Below, one piece after another: positions 37,515 to 48,552 of a stretch of 64,000 nt of DNA. Within the stretch, counting starts at the first letter, position 1. The number at the start of each line of letters is the position of its first letter. Source of the DNA: Paratrimastix pyriformis (lineage: Eukaryota > Preaxostyla > Paratrimastigidae); contig JAPMOS010000017.1 of NCBI GenBank assembly GCA_027972325.1, forward strand, positions 326,001-390,000. Direction: 5' to 3'. A model generated the notes under the pieces. It did no database searches, was not told the DNA's origin, and worked only from the letters and a program-made list of their open reading frames with translations. A program made the translations under genes and the position numbers.

Positions 37515-38386
37515 TTACCTTTCTTGCTCGGCGAACCGGGCAATCTCCTGACTCTCATGCATAACAAGGGGGATAAACTGCTCCCCTGCTCCGGTAGCAG
37601 AAGATAACTGGAGTAGGAGGTCGTCCCACCAGGCAGGAAGAAGGCGCTCGGCGATCAAACGGAACCAGGGCGAGAGATCCTACCCGGAAGGTTCAGCATC
37701 GTCGCCCACCCAAAAAAAAAAAAAAAATAGCAGACAGAGCGCTTGAGAAACTCGCTGAGATCCATACGTTTGAGGAGCATCGTCTCTGAGACCTCGTTTA
37801 GGTTCGGATGAACGTTCTCCGAGAGAGTCGGCAGCACAAAGAAGAGAATGTGATCAACTGCGCGTCACGAAGTGGAGAGAGATGATGTGGTTGTGGCGAT
37901 AGAAAGATACAGACTTTCGTGTTCCGCCCAAACGCGGTCGTGGCTACAAACACTAAAGTAATGAATGCGGCCGACATGGGAGAAACCCCGGATGGGCAAC
38001 GCCGAGGCTGGAATGCCGAGTTCATGCCCGAGTTTTCTAACCGCGGCTTGTTTCACCCCTGCCCGGATTCGATGTTGAGAAGGCCGAACAAAAGAAGACA
38101 GACCCAGGTTATTATCGGCCGTCGCCTCGTTGGGATAGAGCGGATGGCTACAACACGTGTTTGCCCAAAGACCCGGGAAAGTAATTTTGCAGGAAGAGCG
38201 CCTCTGAAGGAGCAATTCGCCGTTCAACGTAAAAACGAAGGCACTAAATGCCCGATGGAGAAGGTGGTCTGCAGTAATCCTTGCCAATTGATGGCACACA
38301 CGCTTGCTTGCATGCCCTGTTTCACGATCATCCCGATCGACGAGAATGCACTCCTCTTCGAGCAAGGCAACTTGGGTTGGGTCCAT
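37515..38386 (-). CDS. IDI1: Isopentenyl-diphosphate delta-isomerase (type I)
   Basis: Converts isopentenyl diphosphate to dimethylallyl diphosphate. Start MDPTQVALLEEECILVDRDD, then LLHRAFSAFVFTLNGELLLQ, RSSCKITFPGLWANTCCSHP (active-site Cys), then AAVRKLGHELGIPASAL and VGRIHYFSVC. Further exons give MDLSEFLKRS and DLSPWFRLIAERLLPAWWDD, the conserved 'SPWF--I----L--WWD' tail, stop at 37515. The Nudix fold is complete as far as I can read it, but one exon with the catalytic Glu pair (E-x-E) was not pinned down. The last intron contains a run of T on the minus strand. Presence implies a mevalonate-type isoprenoid route, consistent with the GGTase-I subunit at 21.6 kb. Head-to-head with MSH5, start codons 49 bp apart. 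Confidence 0.92.
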
Positions 38387-38435
38387 TGAACAGTCCAGGA
38401 GACCCGGGGGATGTCTCGCAAAGCCGGAATTCGGG
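38387..38435. promoter_or_regulatory. Shared divergent promoter, IDI / MSH5
   Basis: 49 bp between start codons, containing CCCGGGGGATG and GGAATTCGGG. No TATA box. Confidence 0.55.
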
Positions 38436-41400
38436 ATGGAGGAAGAGAAAGGCCAAGAAAAAGAGGGGAATGACGACGAGGAATCGGAGGGCAGGAAATG
38501 CGTGATGGTGACTATCTTCCAAAAAGGGCGACTTGGCGTCGCAGCCTATGTTTCTGAAACAAGCGAGATTGTTGTCGCCGAGGGCGCCGAGGGCGAAGAT
38601 TGGTCTCTGACCCAACTTGGTCTGGACTTGGCGAACCCTTCGATTTTTCAACCAAACTCACGTAGTCAAATTGGAATTATGTCCGACCTTGATCTTGACG
38701 AGTGCAAAAATGGCTGAGACTTTTGTCAGCGCCCTGAAGACAAGACGTCTGCAGTTTTCTGTATATCTCCCATATCGAGATTGTCGTCTCAAGTCTCCGA
38801 TGCGCCATTCGATGTGATTATCAAGCCCAATACCGAGTTTCACGAAGAGACGGGGATTCGTCGACTCTCTCTTCTTCAGATTGGTTCAATTGAGAAACCC
38901 GCGCATGATCCGACAGTTCGGCCACATTGGCTTTCTTCACTAATCGAGCTGAACAACCACCAAATGGTCAGCCGGGGAGGTCTGAAGACCCTGTGGCAGA
39001 TTTGTCCTAGATCAGAGCCTGTTCCGCCTTGCTCTGCTACCTCCAGCAAAATCAATTGGAACTGGGGCTAGAAACGAGCAACTCCTCGCTTCGGGTTTCC
39101 AATTTGCGGCATCTCCCGCTGTCTGTCAACTGCCAGGATCTAATCTCACCTTCCTCACAGGAATAGCGTCCTTTTGCTCGACCAAATGACAATCAACGCG
39201 CTTCAGATTTTTTCCGTCGATACTCACCCGAGGTTTGGCGTTTCTCTTGTCGAAACGTTTTGGCTTGAGCCCACACCAGTCGGCAAGGGATTGGAAAGCA
39301 CAAGGAGGGTCTCTCTCTTTTTGGTCTTTTGGATCGGACTCGCTCCGCACCTGGCCGAAAGCTTCTCCGGCTGTGGTTTCTCCGCCCCCTCTACGACAAG
39401 CCACTCTTGCATGACCGGATCGAGACGATCCGTTTTCTTATGCTTCCCGAAAAGTCTTCTTTGTGCCCCCGCGCTCGACTGACATTCTGGCCTAGCGCTT
39501 CTCTGTCCAAGGAATTGGGCAGCTGCCTCTCAAATATGCGCGATCTCCCTCGGTTGCTCAACCAACTCGAGACCGGACGGGCCTCAGTTCGAGACTGGGC
39601 CGCGCTTCACCAGGTTTTTTTTGGGCCCGACAACATTGTTCTCACCAATGATGATGATAGAGCACGATCCATTTCAGGAGGCTCTTGGACGTTTTCCACT
39701 CGGTCAAACTCCCTGAATTGGGTGTCTTTTCTCGTGTCTGCACAAACTCCCCTTTCACCACCCGCTCACTTCCCTCAGATTCGGGCCGTTTCTGAAGAGG
39801 AGCTTTCCTACTGCGTGACCCTGGTCCACGATGTTGTCGACTTCGACAATTCGAAGTCCAGGGGGAGAATGTGTGTTCGCGAAACAGTCTCGGCCAAACT
39901 CGACCAGATGAAACACCTCCTCGATGGGCTGGCCGACTATTTGGTCGGATCATACCGAGTGTCTCTGCTAATTTCCCTCACTTCAGACCCATGTTGCAGA
40001 GGAAGAAATCGAGAAGACACCTGCAAATGTGGTGAACTCGATGAGCGTCCTGTACTTCCCGGTCTGTCTTTATCGACTGGACATTCCGAGGATCTGTCCC
40101 GAAGCAAATTGGTTATCTTGTATCTGTGCCTCGCGGAATTTCTGAGACGCCACTCCAAATACCGGGGTATGACTACCAATTCGTCACGACCGATGCCTTC
40201 TATTATAAGACACCTCGAACTCGCGAGCTCGACTCCACTCTCGGGGATCTTCAGGGCAACATCGCAGGTTTCCCTTTTTCCACTTCCAACGGCGCCCTTG
40301 TCATTGGGGCTTTAGATGTAGAGCTGGGGATCATCCGAGAACTGGCGACAAAACTGCTCTTATGCCGCTCCACCCTCCTTTCTTGCTACCACACGGCAGC
40401 TGAATTAGATTGGTCTTGTTCGGCTTCCACCACATTCGGACATTGCTTGCAGTCTGATTTCTCTGGCGTTGGCAGGCGTTGAGCTCAAGTTCTCCTGCCC
40501 CATCATCACGGAGGCCAATTGCCTCCGGATTGTCAACGGGCGGCACCCTTTGCAGGAACTCTGCGTTCCTACTTTCGTTCCAAATGATACCACAATCTCT
40601 GCTGATTCCGGAGGGCTTCTCTCCATTGTCACCGGGCCCAATTTCTCAGGGAAATCGGTCTACCTCAAGCAAGTGGGCGTCATCGTTTTTCTCGCCCACA
40701 TTGGGTGTCCAGTTCCTGCTGATTTGGCGGAGGTCTTCTGTCCTGTTCCCTTTCTTCACCTTCTGTTTTCAGGTTGGGCTCACGGATCGGATCTTTTCGA
40801 GGATACACTCGCAGGAGACTGTTTCTCTCGCCCAAAGCACGTTTTTTATCGATACTTGCCAGGTTACATCCCCCAAATCGACGAAACAACCTCATTTGCA
40901 GGGTCTCAGGTCGCGCTTATGATCCGACACAGCACGCCGCGGTCCTTGTTGCTTTTGGACGAGTGGGGCAAGGGAACTTTGGCTCAAGGTTACATCGCCT
41001 CCCTCCTTTGCTGTGCTGAGCTCATTCGTAGACGGTGTGGCTATTCTGGCCGCAACGTTGAACCATCTGATTGGTCGGGGTCGCGCGTGCCCAAAGGTGA
41101 TTGCCACGACCCATTTCTCCGATCTTTTTGAAAAGAAGTCTGTCTATAGCTACAAATCCCCGGGGCTGCACTCACACGATCCTCTCGTCCGGTTGTATTG
41201 TTTCCAGTTTATTGGTGTCTTCCCCCCTTGTCAGTTTCTTCACGATGGACGTCATCACGGCCGCAAAAGATGATTTGGTTTTTCTTTACAAACTCATACC
41301 GGGAAGATCATCCAGTAGCTACGGCCTGATCTGCGCACAACGCGCTGGCATCCCCGAAAAGGTCATCCAGCGGGCCGCGCATTTGATTGAACGCTTCCGA

Positions 41401-41562
41401 GATGGCCAACCAATTGAACCATTCACCCTCTGCGGTCATGTCACCCAATCCTGCCAAAAACTTGTGGCCGCCTTCCTTCGGTTTGACTCCCAAAGTGAAC
41501 CAGTGGCGTCGTTCCTGGAAACTATCCGCCAAATTGTGTCCCGACATCAGCAGGAGGAATAA
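38436..41562 (+). CDS. MSH5: Meiotic MutS homologue MSH5
   Basis: Start MEEEKGQEKEGNDDEESEG, then VTIFQKGRLGVAAYVSETSE (MutS II-like). The core includes LLDQMTINALQIFSVDTHP and LLRLWFLRPL with IETIRFLMLPE, then VVDFDNSKSRGRMCV and Y-T-ELD-TLGDLQ clamp segments. The ATPase has IVNGRHPLQELC, VTGPNFSGKSVYLKQVGVIV (Walker A), FLAHIGCPVPADLAE, then GLTDRIFSRIHSQETVSLAQ, STFFIDTCQV and SLLLLDEWGKGTLAQ (Walker B) joined by a GTTACA intron to DGVAILAATLNHLI, and ATTHFSDLFEK. VYLKQVG after the P-loop and HIGC-VPAD favour MSH5 over other MutS proteins. MSH5 with MSH4 stabilises crossover intermediates in meiosis, so sexual recombination machinery is retained. Confidence 0.94.
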
Positions 41563-41766
41563 CGTGAGCACCACGCAACGCACACACTACTGGATCCGGG
41601 ACGTTTTTTCCATTTGCAATTGCGGAATACAATCGTATGGCGCACCTTTCTGACAGTTTCTTCGGACAAGTCCTTCTCGAAATTAATCTCGGCGCTCGTC
41701 TTGCGTGCTAGACGCTTGAAGGCGAGCGCATCATTGCTTCAAAAAAGAGAATGCCCGGAGAGAAAG

Positions 41767-42169
41767 TCATTTGTCACATTTCTCCCATGTGATCGCAAAA
41801 AACGGCGCGCTCTGAAATGAGGGCGTTGTTTTTTTGGCCCTTTGTCACGGGGGGTTCCAGAACGGTGCCGGGGACTTCCAGGGCGTTCTTGACAAAAAGC
41901 GCTTGAATTTCCCCGGAGGTCACCTTTTCTCGGAGTCGGTACGTCCTCATGGTTCGACACGAGGCAGGTTTAATGGTGAGGACAGAAGAACGCCGATTCC
42001 ACTGGACAACCGAAATCAGGGTTTGGTTCTTTGGAAGGCTCTCGAGAAAGGTGGCGACGCCCGGATGATTTGAAAGATCCGCCGGGATGGAAAGGGTGAC
42101 CAGAGCCGAAGATCCGCCTCGAGCGGCGCAGCTACTTGGCTTCCCCTTTCCCGGGAGAGCTGGAAACAT
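41767..42169 (-). CDS. Small conserved-looking protein of unknown function
   Basis: Start MFPALPGKGKPSSCAARGG, a soluble protein of about 120 residues with SALVTLSIPADLSNHPGVAT, SVVQWNRRSSVLTIKPAS and YRLREKVTSGEIQALFVKNA. If a 40-nt GTGACA...TTTCAG stretch is removed as an intron, the end reads PSAPFFAITWEKCDK and stop (41767); without it the frame ends a few codons earlier at MGEM. No signal peptide or membrane segment. I do not recognise the family. Codon use and composition resemble the neighbours. Its stop is 204 bp from that of convergent MSH5. Confidence 0.5.
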
Positions 42170-42400
42170 GCCGAAATGAGCGGAATGTTACTCTTTGGAA
42201 AGACAGACATCATACTCCCCAAACAATGTGAGCGCAAGAGAAAAAAAGAACCAGAAAGCCCCCAGGTCTCATGAAGGTGTGGCTGTAGACCGTGTCACTG
42301 CGTGTCACTGCATGATCCGGATAGTCACCGAGGGATTGTAGTCGTTTTCCGAGTGGCGGCCGATTCACCTGCCGGGCCACATTTTCCGCAAGGCTTATCG

Positions 42401-43967
42401 ATGGACGGAGAGAATGAGAGCCGCATTATATGTCTGTCATTTTCTTTCCCCCCAAAATCCCGATCTTTCTTATTTTTTTTTTGCCCTAGACATCGGTAAT
42501 CTCGCTTATTCCGTGACTCGGGTCTGTTTCAACCTTTTTCCATGTTTTTTTGTTCTTACATCGAAATAGGAGGAACTTCAGCGGTTGTGCTCCCAATTTG
42601 GTCAAGTGGAATGGGTCGATTTGAAAGTTGACGTCGAGACCGGACTGGGGCGCGGCTTTGGATTCGTTCAGTTCACGGTCAGTGGATTAGATTTTATGTG
42701 TTTCTTCACTGCTCCCCTAGAAACACGAGTCGGCCGCCCTTGCATTAATGGTGCTTGGCGGGACAGGTCTGGTGGAACACCTTTCTTCCTGATCTCATGC
42801 CTCCTTCTCCCCAGTTTTAAAGGAGCGCCCCATCCGGGTGGGTTGGGCGCGCGAAAAAGACGGCCTTTTCAAAACGGTCTGTTCTTTTTCACCGTTCATT
42901 TCCTTCACATCGATTCTGCCCCCCTCAGCTCACCCCCGGTGCCGGGGGTCTTCTTCGCTCGATTCCGCCGCGCCTGATGCGCGCGGCAGCACAGTATGTC
43001 CAACCCCAACAACATCCTCAAATTCCCCGTCTGCGCTCTTGTCCTTCCCGGATGGCATCATCATCGCCCCCTGTTTATGCTTCCAGCCAACCTTTCCATG
43101 CTGCGGCGTGCTCAGGATCCCTTCCCTTTCCCGGCCCCTCACTCGGTTTCCCTTCGGACCCCCTTGCCCAACCTGACCGTGCCGCCCGTGGCCTCGACTG
43201 GCTTTCTGCCCCCCGAGGCGATGAACCGCCCGGTTCCGGGGAATGCCTTCGATCTGGGCGCCATGGCCAAGATGCTCGGGCTGCCCCTGCCCCCGGCGCC
43301 GGCTTCCGATGCCTCGGCGACCTCCCCGGAGATCGCCCGGGTGAGCCAGACCCTCGCCTCCATGCTCCAGCGGTCTGTTTCGATTCGGGTTGGGTGAACG
43401 GGGGCTTTTATCTTGTTTGACACGGGCGGGACCTCACGTCTGATCTCGAAAAAGAAGATGCGGCTGGAGCTGGATGGGGGAAAGAACAAAAAACCGGAAT
43501 CCTTCTTCCCCGGCCCGCGTGTGCCTGACTCCATTTTTTCGGATTGCCGCCCTTGTCGTGCTCGCAGGATGCATCAGCCGCCGAGCCCCGAGGAGCTCTA
43601 CCAACTGAGCGCCCTGCTGAACACCCTCCCGCCGCCCTCCTCGGCCAGCGCCCCGCCCTCTCCTCCCCCTCCCCCTCCCGCCGTCCGCCTGCCCCCACCG
43701 CTGCTCCGGGGCAGCTCCACACCCGCCGTCATCGACAGCGAGAAGGCCGTTGCCCGCCGGCTGGAGCTGCTTCGTGGCGGGGCTCCCGGCCGCCCCGGCA
43801 TGACACAGCCTGACCCGGCCATGGCCCGCCGGTTTGAGCTGCTCCGAGGCAGCTCCTCGCCGACCCTGATGGGGCCCTTCGGTCGCATCCTGATGCCCGT
43901 CCCCCCGGCCGACCCGTCACAGCCCGGGATGGACGCCATGCTCCGTTCGGCGCTCGAGCAGGCCCTC

Positions 43968-44002
<35 letters not shown>

Positions 44003-44561
44003 GCAAGTGGCAGGGCATCCGCCTCTGGTTCAAGTGAGTTCGCATCTCTCCTCGATCGTTCAAGGCTTCCCGCCCGGCGGGCAGCTCCCAGTGCCCCAAG
44101 AGTGCGCCTGCGCCTCCGATGACCCTGCCCCGGACTGCGAGCAGCGCTCCTCGCACCACCACCATCATCACCATCATCACCACGGCCACGACCCCGACCA
44201 CGCGGGCTCGACCGTCTCGAGCCCACGGCCCGCCACGCCCCGCTCCTCGGCCGGCGAGTCCTGTGCTGATTCGGGTGGCCAGTCCCTGTTCGAGGGCAGC
44301 GCGACCCCCTGGCAGGGGAAGCTCGCCATGCCCAACCCCGGCCCGAGCGCCCCGGTCCCCGTTTGGCCGGGCGGGGACTCCGTCGAGACCATCCCTCCCT
44401 TTGCTCCGCCGGAATCCGCCGGTGCTCCCGGGGGGGAGAAGCTCGACCCGGTCTGGGGGCCCCTGAAGTGGCCGTCCGTGAGCCCCTTCGGGCTGGACGG
44501 TGAGCTTGATGGCGGCGCCCCGTTCGAAAGTGCCGTCCCGAGTAACGCTGCCATCTGGTGA
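42401..44561 (+). CDS. RRM-domain RNA-binding protein with Q-, H- and P-rich tail
   Basis: Exon 1 is MDGENESRIIY. It is joined through a GTCTGT intron to IGNLAYSVT (RNP2) and, after another GTCTGT intron, to REELQRLCSQFGQVEWVDLK and GRGFGFVQF (RNP1). Then KHESAALALMVLGG and LKERPIRVGWAREKDGLFKT complete the single RRM. Later exons code for a long low-complexity region: LGLPLPPAPASDASATSPEI, PSPEELYQLSALLNTLPPP, two repeats of ARRLELLRGG / ARRFELLRGS, a Gln run of about 13, a His run of 10, and a C-terminus ending AVPSNAAIW. Such tails often drive condensate formation. The RRM resembles many hnRNP-like or nucleolin-like proteins, so the precise orthologue is open. The frame of the exon near 43000 is uncertain. 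Confidence 0.72.
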
Positions 44562-45544
44562 TGGTGGCAATCTGGTTGCCTCTGAGTGTGGCCCGAGCAT
44601 CGAAGGCCGATCGGTTGATGACACACAGCAACGCGGGCCGAGGGCTTTCTCCCCGTGGTCCCTCGGCATCTCGGGCTGTGTGCCTTCCACCGGCTTCGCT
44701 TCTCGCCCGTCCGTGGCCTGGGCTGCTGTCCCCACCCCCGGTCTCCGTCTCCTCTCTCTTGCTGTCCACTTTCATTATTATGGTTTGAACCGCCTTCTTT
44801 TTGCACCGCTTCCCCTTCCCCGTCTCTCTCCCCTGTTCGATGATCCCCCCCCCCCCCCCCCCCCCCCCCCCGTGACGTCGTCTGTGTTGTCACAGCTGTC
44901 TGTGTGGGCTCGCACCCCACTCGCTCGGTCCTCCCAATGGTCGAGCCGATCGATCTGCGTGGTTTCCGCGATTGTTCTTCGTTCTTCGTTTTGGGATGTT
45001 GTATGTGTCTGTGTCTGTGTCTGTGTCTGTTTGGACTCGTGGTGGCCGTTTTTTGAACTTTTTCCTGCACATCTTCTCCGTTCCGTTCCCCTCATGCCTG
45101 TGAGCGTTCTTCTCGTCCATCCCCCCTGCCGCCCTCTCATTTTGTGGGTTTCACCCCGGTCTTGGCGCGAGACCTTGCGGTCACTGCCCTTTCTTGCCGC
45201 ACTCCCACTTCTTCTTTCTTTCTCTCTTTTTGCAAAAAGGGACCCCCTTTTCGTTTCTGTACCTCTTTCAAGTGTAAGGTCGCCTTGCACTTTTTTTTTT
45301 TTTTGTTTCCTTCCCTTTGCGGTCGGCGAATTCATCAACATTTTTTCTTCCCTCAATGGAGGTGAGCAATATTTTTTCTTTTGGAATTTGCCATCCTCCT
45401 CTTCTCTCCTGAAGATCAATAATATCCGGTTGTTACTCGAGGTCACTTGATCCCCACGACGACGGACACACAGATCGACTTTCCGCCGGTTCGTGACGCT
45501 CAAACCCACAGGGGGACATTGGCTGTGTCGTGCAGTGTCGTGCC
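44562..45544. other. Intergenic region upstream of the F-box/LRR gene
   Basis: About 980 bp, pyrimidine-rich on the plus strand. It holds a run of 27 C (44845-44871), a (TGTGTC)4-like stretch (45003-45030) and T-rich blocks near 45290 and 45365. No exon could be supported. Confidence 0.5.
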
Positions 45545-46829
45545 ATGGCTCATCGTTTTCAGGAACAACTTGCGCTAGCCGCGCAAAGGAGTACGCTAAA
45601 TACTCCTATTTCGGCCTCTTATATTCTGTCTCGTTCCGTTCCTCTCTCTATGCATCCGTCCCCATTCCATGCTTTTCATTCTCACCTCTCAACTCTGTGC
45701 AATAATGTGCTCAATGATCGGAGGTTTTTAACCAATATTTTTTCGCATCTGCACCAGCCAAGAGATTTCTACACTATCATGGGGGTCTGATCTCGTTTGC
45801 GTGTCTTTCGTTCTGATTCAATTCCATGTTTAGGTCTCTCGTCTTTGGAGGGATTGTGTTTGCGACGGTATTCACTCGTTGGATTTTCGACGATACTCTG
45901 AACGTGTCACCGATCGTCCCCTTGTGGCATGTCTTCAACGGATCCGACATCTCCAGCGTCTCACGCTCGACAATTGCACCCAATTGAACGACTGTTCTCT
46001 CTCTGCTTTTGCTCCGCTTTGTCCCAAGCTCACAGCAGTCTCATTCCTTGGCTGTCTGTTGTTCTTGTTGCTCACCCACCTGCTAACCCCATCCGTCACT
46101 CACCAGGCGCCGGTATTACCGACCAGGGGGTTAGCGACCTCATTCGGCACACCCGCATCATCCATCTCAACCTGGAGCGATGCTCTATCACGGACACGGT
46201 CTGTATCACCCCCCCCCCCTCCCCCCTCCCCCCCCCCCACACACACACCCCACACCCGTCACCCACCCATCACCCCCACACCCATCACCCCCCCCCACAC
46301 CCATCACTCCGCCATATCACGACTGGGTCAGGCCCTGCTGGAGCTGAGCTACTGCGCGCCCTCCATCCGGACGCTCTCCTTGGCCCAGACGACGGTCGGG
46401 GACACGGTCATGGGGGTGATGCTGATGCGGCTGCTGCACCTGGAGGAGCTCGACCTGCGCGGGTGCCTCCGGCTGACCGACCAGACCCTGCGAACCCTGG
46501 GCGCGGCCCGCCTGTCGGCCATGCGCCGGCTGGACCTGAGCAACTGCCCCGCCTTCACGGGCCCCGCCCTGCGGGCCGCCGTCCCCGCGCTGCCCGCGCT
46601 GCGCACCCTGCGGGTCATCGGCTGCTACCAGGTCGATGCCGACAGCGTCTTCGGGCTGCTGCGCAGCTGCCCCCGGCTGGCCGAGCTGGACGTGTCCTGG
46701 TGCGACCAGTGGAGCCCCCAGGTGCGGGGGTGCTTCCTGGGCGAGTTCGCCGGGCGGGTGCGCGTTCAGGAGGGCGAACAGCGGCCCGCCGAGGTCCTCC
46801 TCGCCCCCAGGCCGGCAGGGCGCTGGTGA
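45545..46829 (+). CDS. F-box / leucine-rich-repeat protein
   Basis: Start MAHRFQEQLALAAQRS. LNDRRFLTNIFSHLHQPRDF followed across a GTCTGA intron by VSRLWRDCV has the F-box pattern (L-x-I-F-x-L-x-x-x-D ... SRLWRDC). LRR units of the cysteine-containing FBXL/AMN1 type follow: LQRLTLDNCTQLNDCSLSAF, GITDQGVSDLIRHTRIIHLN, IRTLSLAQTTVGDTVMGVML, LEELDLRGCLRLTDQTLRTL, MRRLDLSNCPAFTGPALRAA, LRTLRVIGCYQVDADSVFGL and LAELDVSWCDQWSPQVRGCF. Stop at 46829. It would recruit substrates to an SCF complex with the SKP1 encoded at 7.6 kb. The exact start is likely but not proven, because the N-terminal 60 residues contain no known motif. Confidence 0.78.
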
Positions 46830-48398
46830 GGCTCGGCCACAGCGCATCACCCCCCCCCCCCCCCCCCCCCTTGTTCCGGCTCGGTTGTGGCGCTCCGGCC
46901 TGTCGCCAAGCCCCTCCGGTCCGACCTCGAACTATCACCGGGCCGCCCATGCCGCTACCCCCCCCCCCCCTGTATCCCCCCTTATCTCCCCTTATCTCTC
47001 CCCTTATCTCTCCCCTTATCTCCCTCACCTCTCAGTGACGGCAGGCACCCAACCCAACCCAACCCCCCCAACCCCCCCAACCCCCCGGAATAACCCTCCA
47101 TCCCCTGATTGTCGTCCGGCATCTGCCTGTTGTACTCCGAATGTCTGAGGCTGTTGTTGTGTGATGTGTGTTGTTGGATCTTTTTGTTTTTTCTCCGCTT
47201 GTTCTCGTGCTCGTGCTCGTGGCCGCCCCCGCTGCTGATGGCGATGGCGATGGCGATGGGGGTTGGAGACTGCGCAAGACAAGACGCGTCCTGCGTGAGC
47301 CCATTCATTCATCTGCCCGTGCCGCTCCCTGTGCCGCCCATCATCCTGGGGCCACCGGTCGGCGCGCTCAACCACGTTGCTGGGCGGGGTGGTGTGGTGG
47401 TGGTGGGGGGGGGGGGGGGGGGGGTGTCAGGTGAAGGCTATGTCGGGGTGGGGTGGGGGTGTGGGGGAAGGCGTCCTGTGCGGACCGAGGAGTTCCGGCT
47501 GGCCTGCCGGGAAGCCGCCGTCCCTAAAAAGCACATTGCAGGGGTGGGGTGATGGCCATCATCATGAGCGTGGTGGTGGTGGTGGGTGAGGGTGACTGGA
47601 CGATGACTGGATGGGGGATGATGCCCCCAACGGGGACACGCCGAGACAAGGCAGGATGCCCAGGGCGGCAGACCAGCCTGTGCCGGACTGGGGCTGGCCA
47701 GAGGGCTCGCCCGGCCGGTCCTGCTGGCCCCGCTGCCGATCCGGGGGGCCGCCCGGCCGGGGAGCGGGCTGCCCGAAGGCCCCCCCGAGGAGAGCGCGCC
47801 GCCCGGCCTGCCCCCCGACCGGGCCCGTCCGCCGGCGGGGGCGGGCGAAGGCGTGGTCATCGGCGGGCTGGCGGCTGCTGCTGTGGGCGAAGGGACCGGG
47901 GATGCCCGTGGGCGGGGGCTCCCACGGCGGGCGGATGAGCCGGGCGTGTCGGCCCGCCCTGAAAAAAGAAAAGAAAGATTTTTGGAGCTGAGGGGTTTCG
48001 ATCCCCTTGCCTCCCGCATGCCATGCGGACGATCTACCAAGTGATCTACAGCCCCAAATTATGCTATTCTGCCCACGATTGATAGCCCCATCACCCGTTT
48101 CCTCCGCAGCTCAGAGCAGCACAGCAACAGAGCAAGAGCAGTGGCGGACCTCGCTGTGCGGATCCGCCCCGGCGGCTGGTCGACCTCGAGGCCGACCGTC
48201 CTCCTGCGGGTGCGAGATTCAGACGAAGACCCGGTGAGGCCGACGTTTGGATGAGGCCGACGTTTGGGTGGGTTCGACCCCCCCAGTGACCGGTGTGCGG
48301 GGAGAGGGGTAGGCAACCCGCGGACCGTCCGCCTCTTCGCCGCCGCCGCCGCCGCCCGGTGTGCCGCTCCGACCGCCGGCCGACTTTACCACCACCAC

Positions 48399-48457
<59 letters not shown>

Positions 48458-48552
48458 GCAGCCGGCCAGCAGCAACCGAGCGGCCGGCGACAACCCCGAC
48501 GAACAGCAGCAGCAGCAAACCCACCCCACATCACCATCAGAAAACAGAAGGG
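46830..48552. other. Intergenic region with tRNA-Ala and repeat tracts
   Basis: Between two convergent genes. It holds C and G runs (46850-46870, 47405-47423), Ser/Pro/Ala-rich open frames on both strands at 47440-47960 that may be exons of the minus-strand coiled-coil gene, the tRNA-Ala gene, and a CAG-repeat block (48400-48470). I cannot decide whether the last exons of the coiled-coil gene lie here. Confidence 0.45.
47983..48055 (-). tRNA. tRNA-Ala (anticodon GGC)
   Basis: The 73 nt fold as acceptor GGGGCTG/CAGCTCC, D stem GATC/GATC with GG in the loop, anticodon stem CCGC/GCGG with loop ATGGCAT, a 5-nt variable loop, and T stem AGGGG/CCCCT with loop ATCGAAA. The G3:U70 pair (third G against T in the acceptor), the main identity element for alanyl-tRNA synthetase, is present. 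The anticodon is GGC. No CCA is encoded. A run TTTCTTTTCTTTTTT, good for Pol III termination, follows directly, and the next bases CAG could act as a 3' splice site. Confidence 0.88.

Noticed and set aside
47438-48040. A Ser/Pro/Ala-rich minus-strand protein of 200 residues
   Set aside because: It overlaps the tRNA-Ala gene and has no homology. Part may be a 3' exon of the coiled-coil gene, but I could not fix frame or borders.
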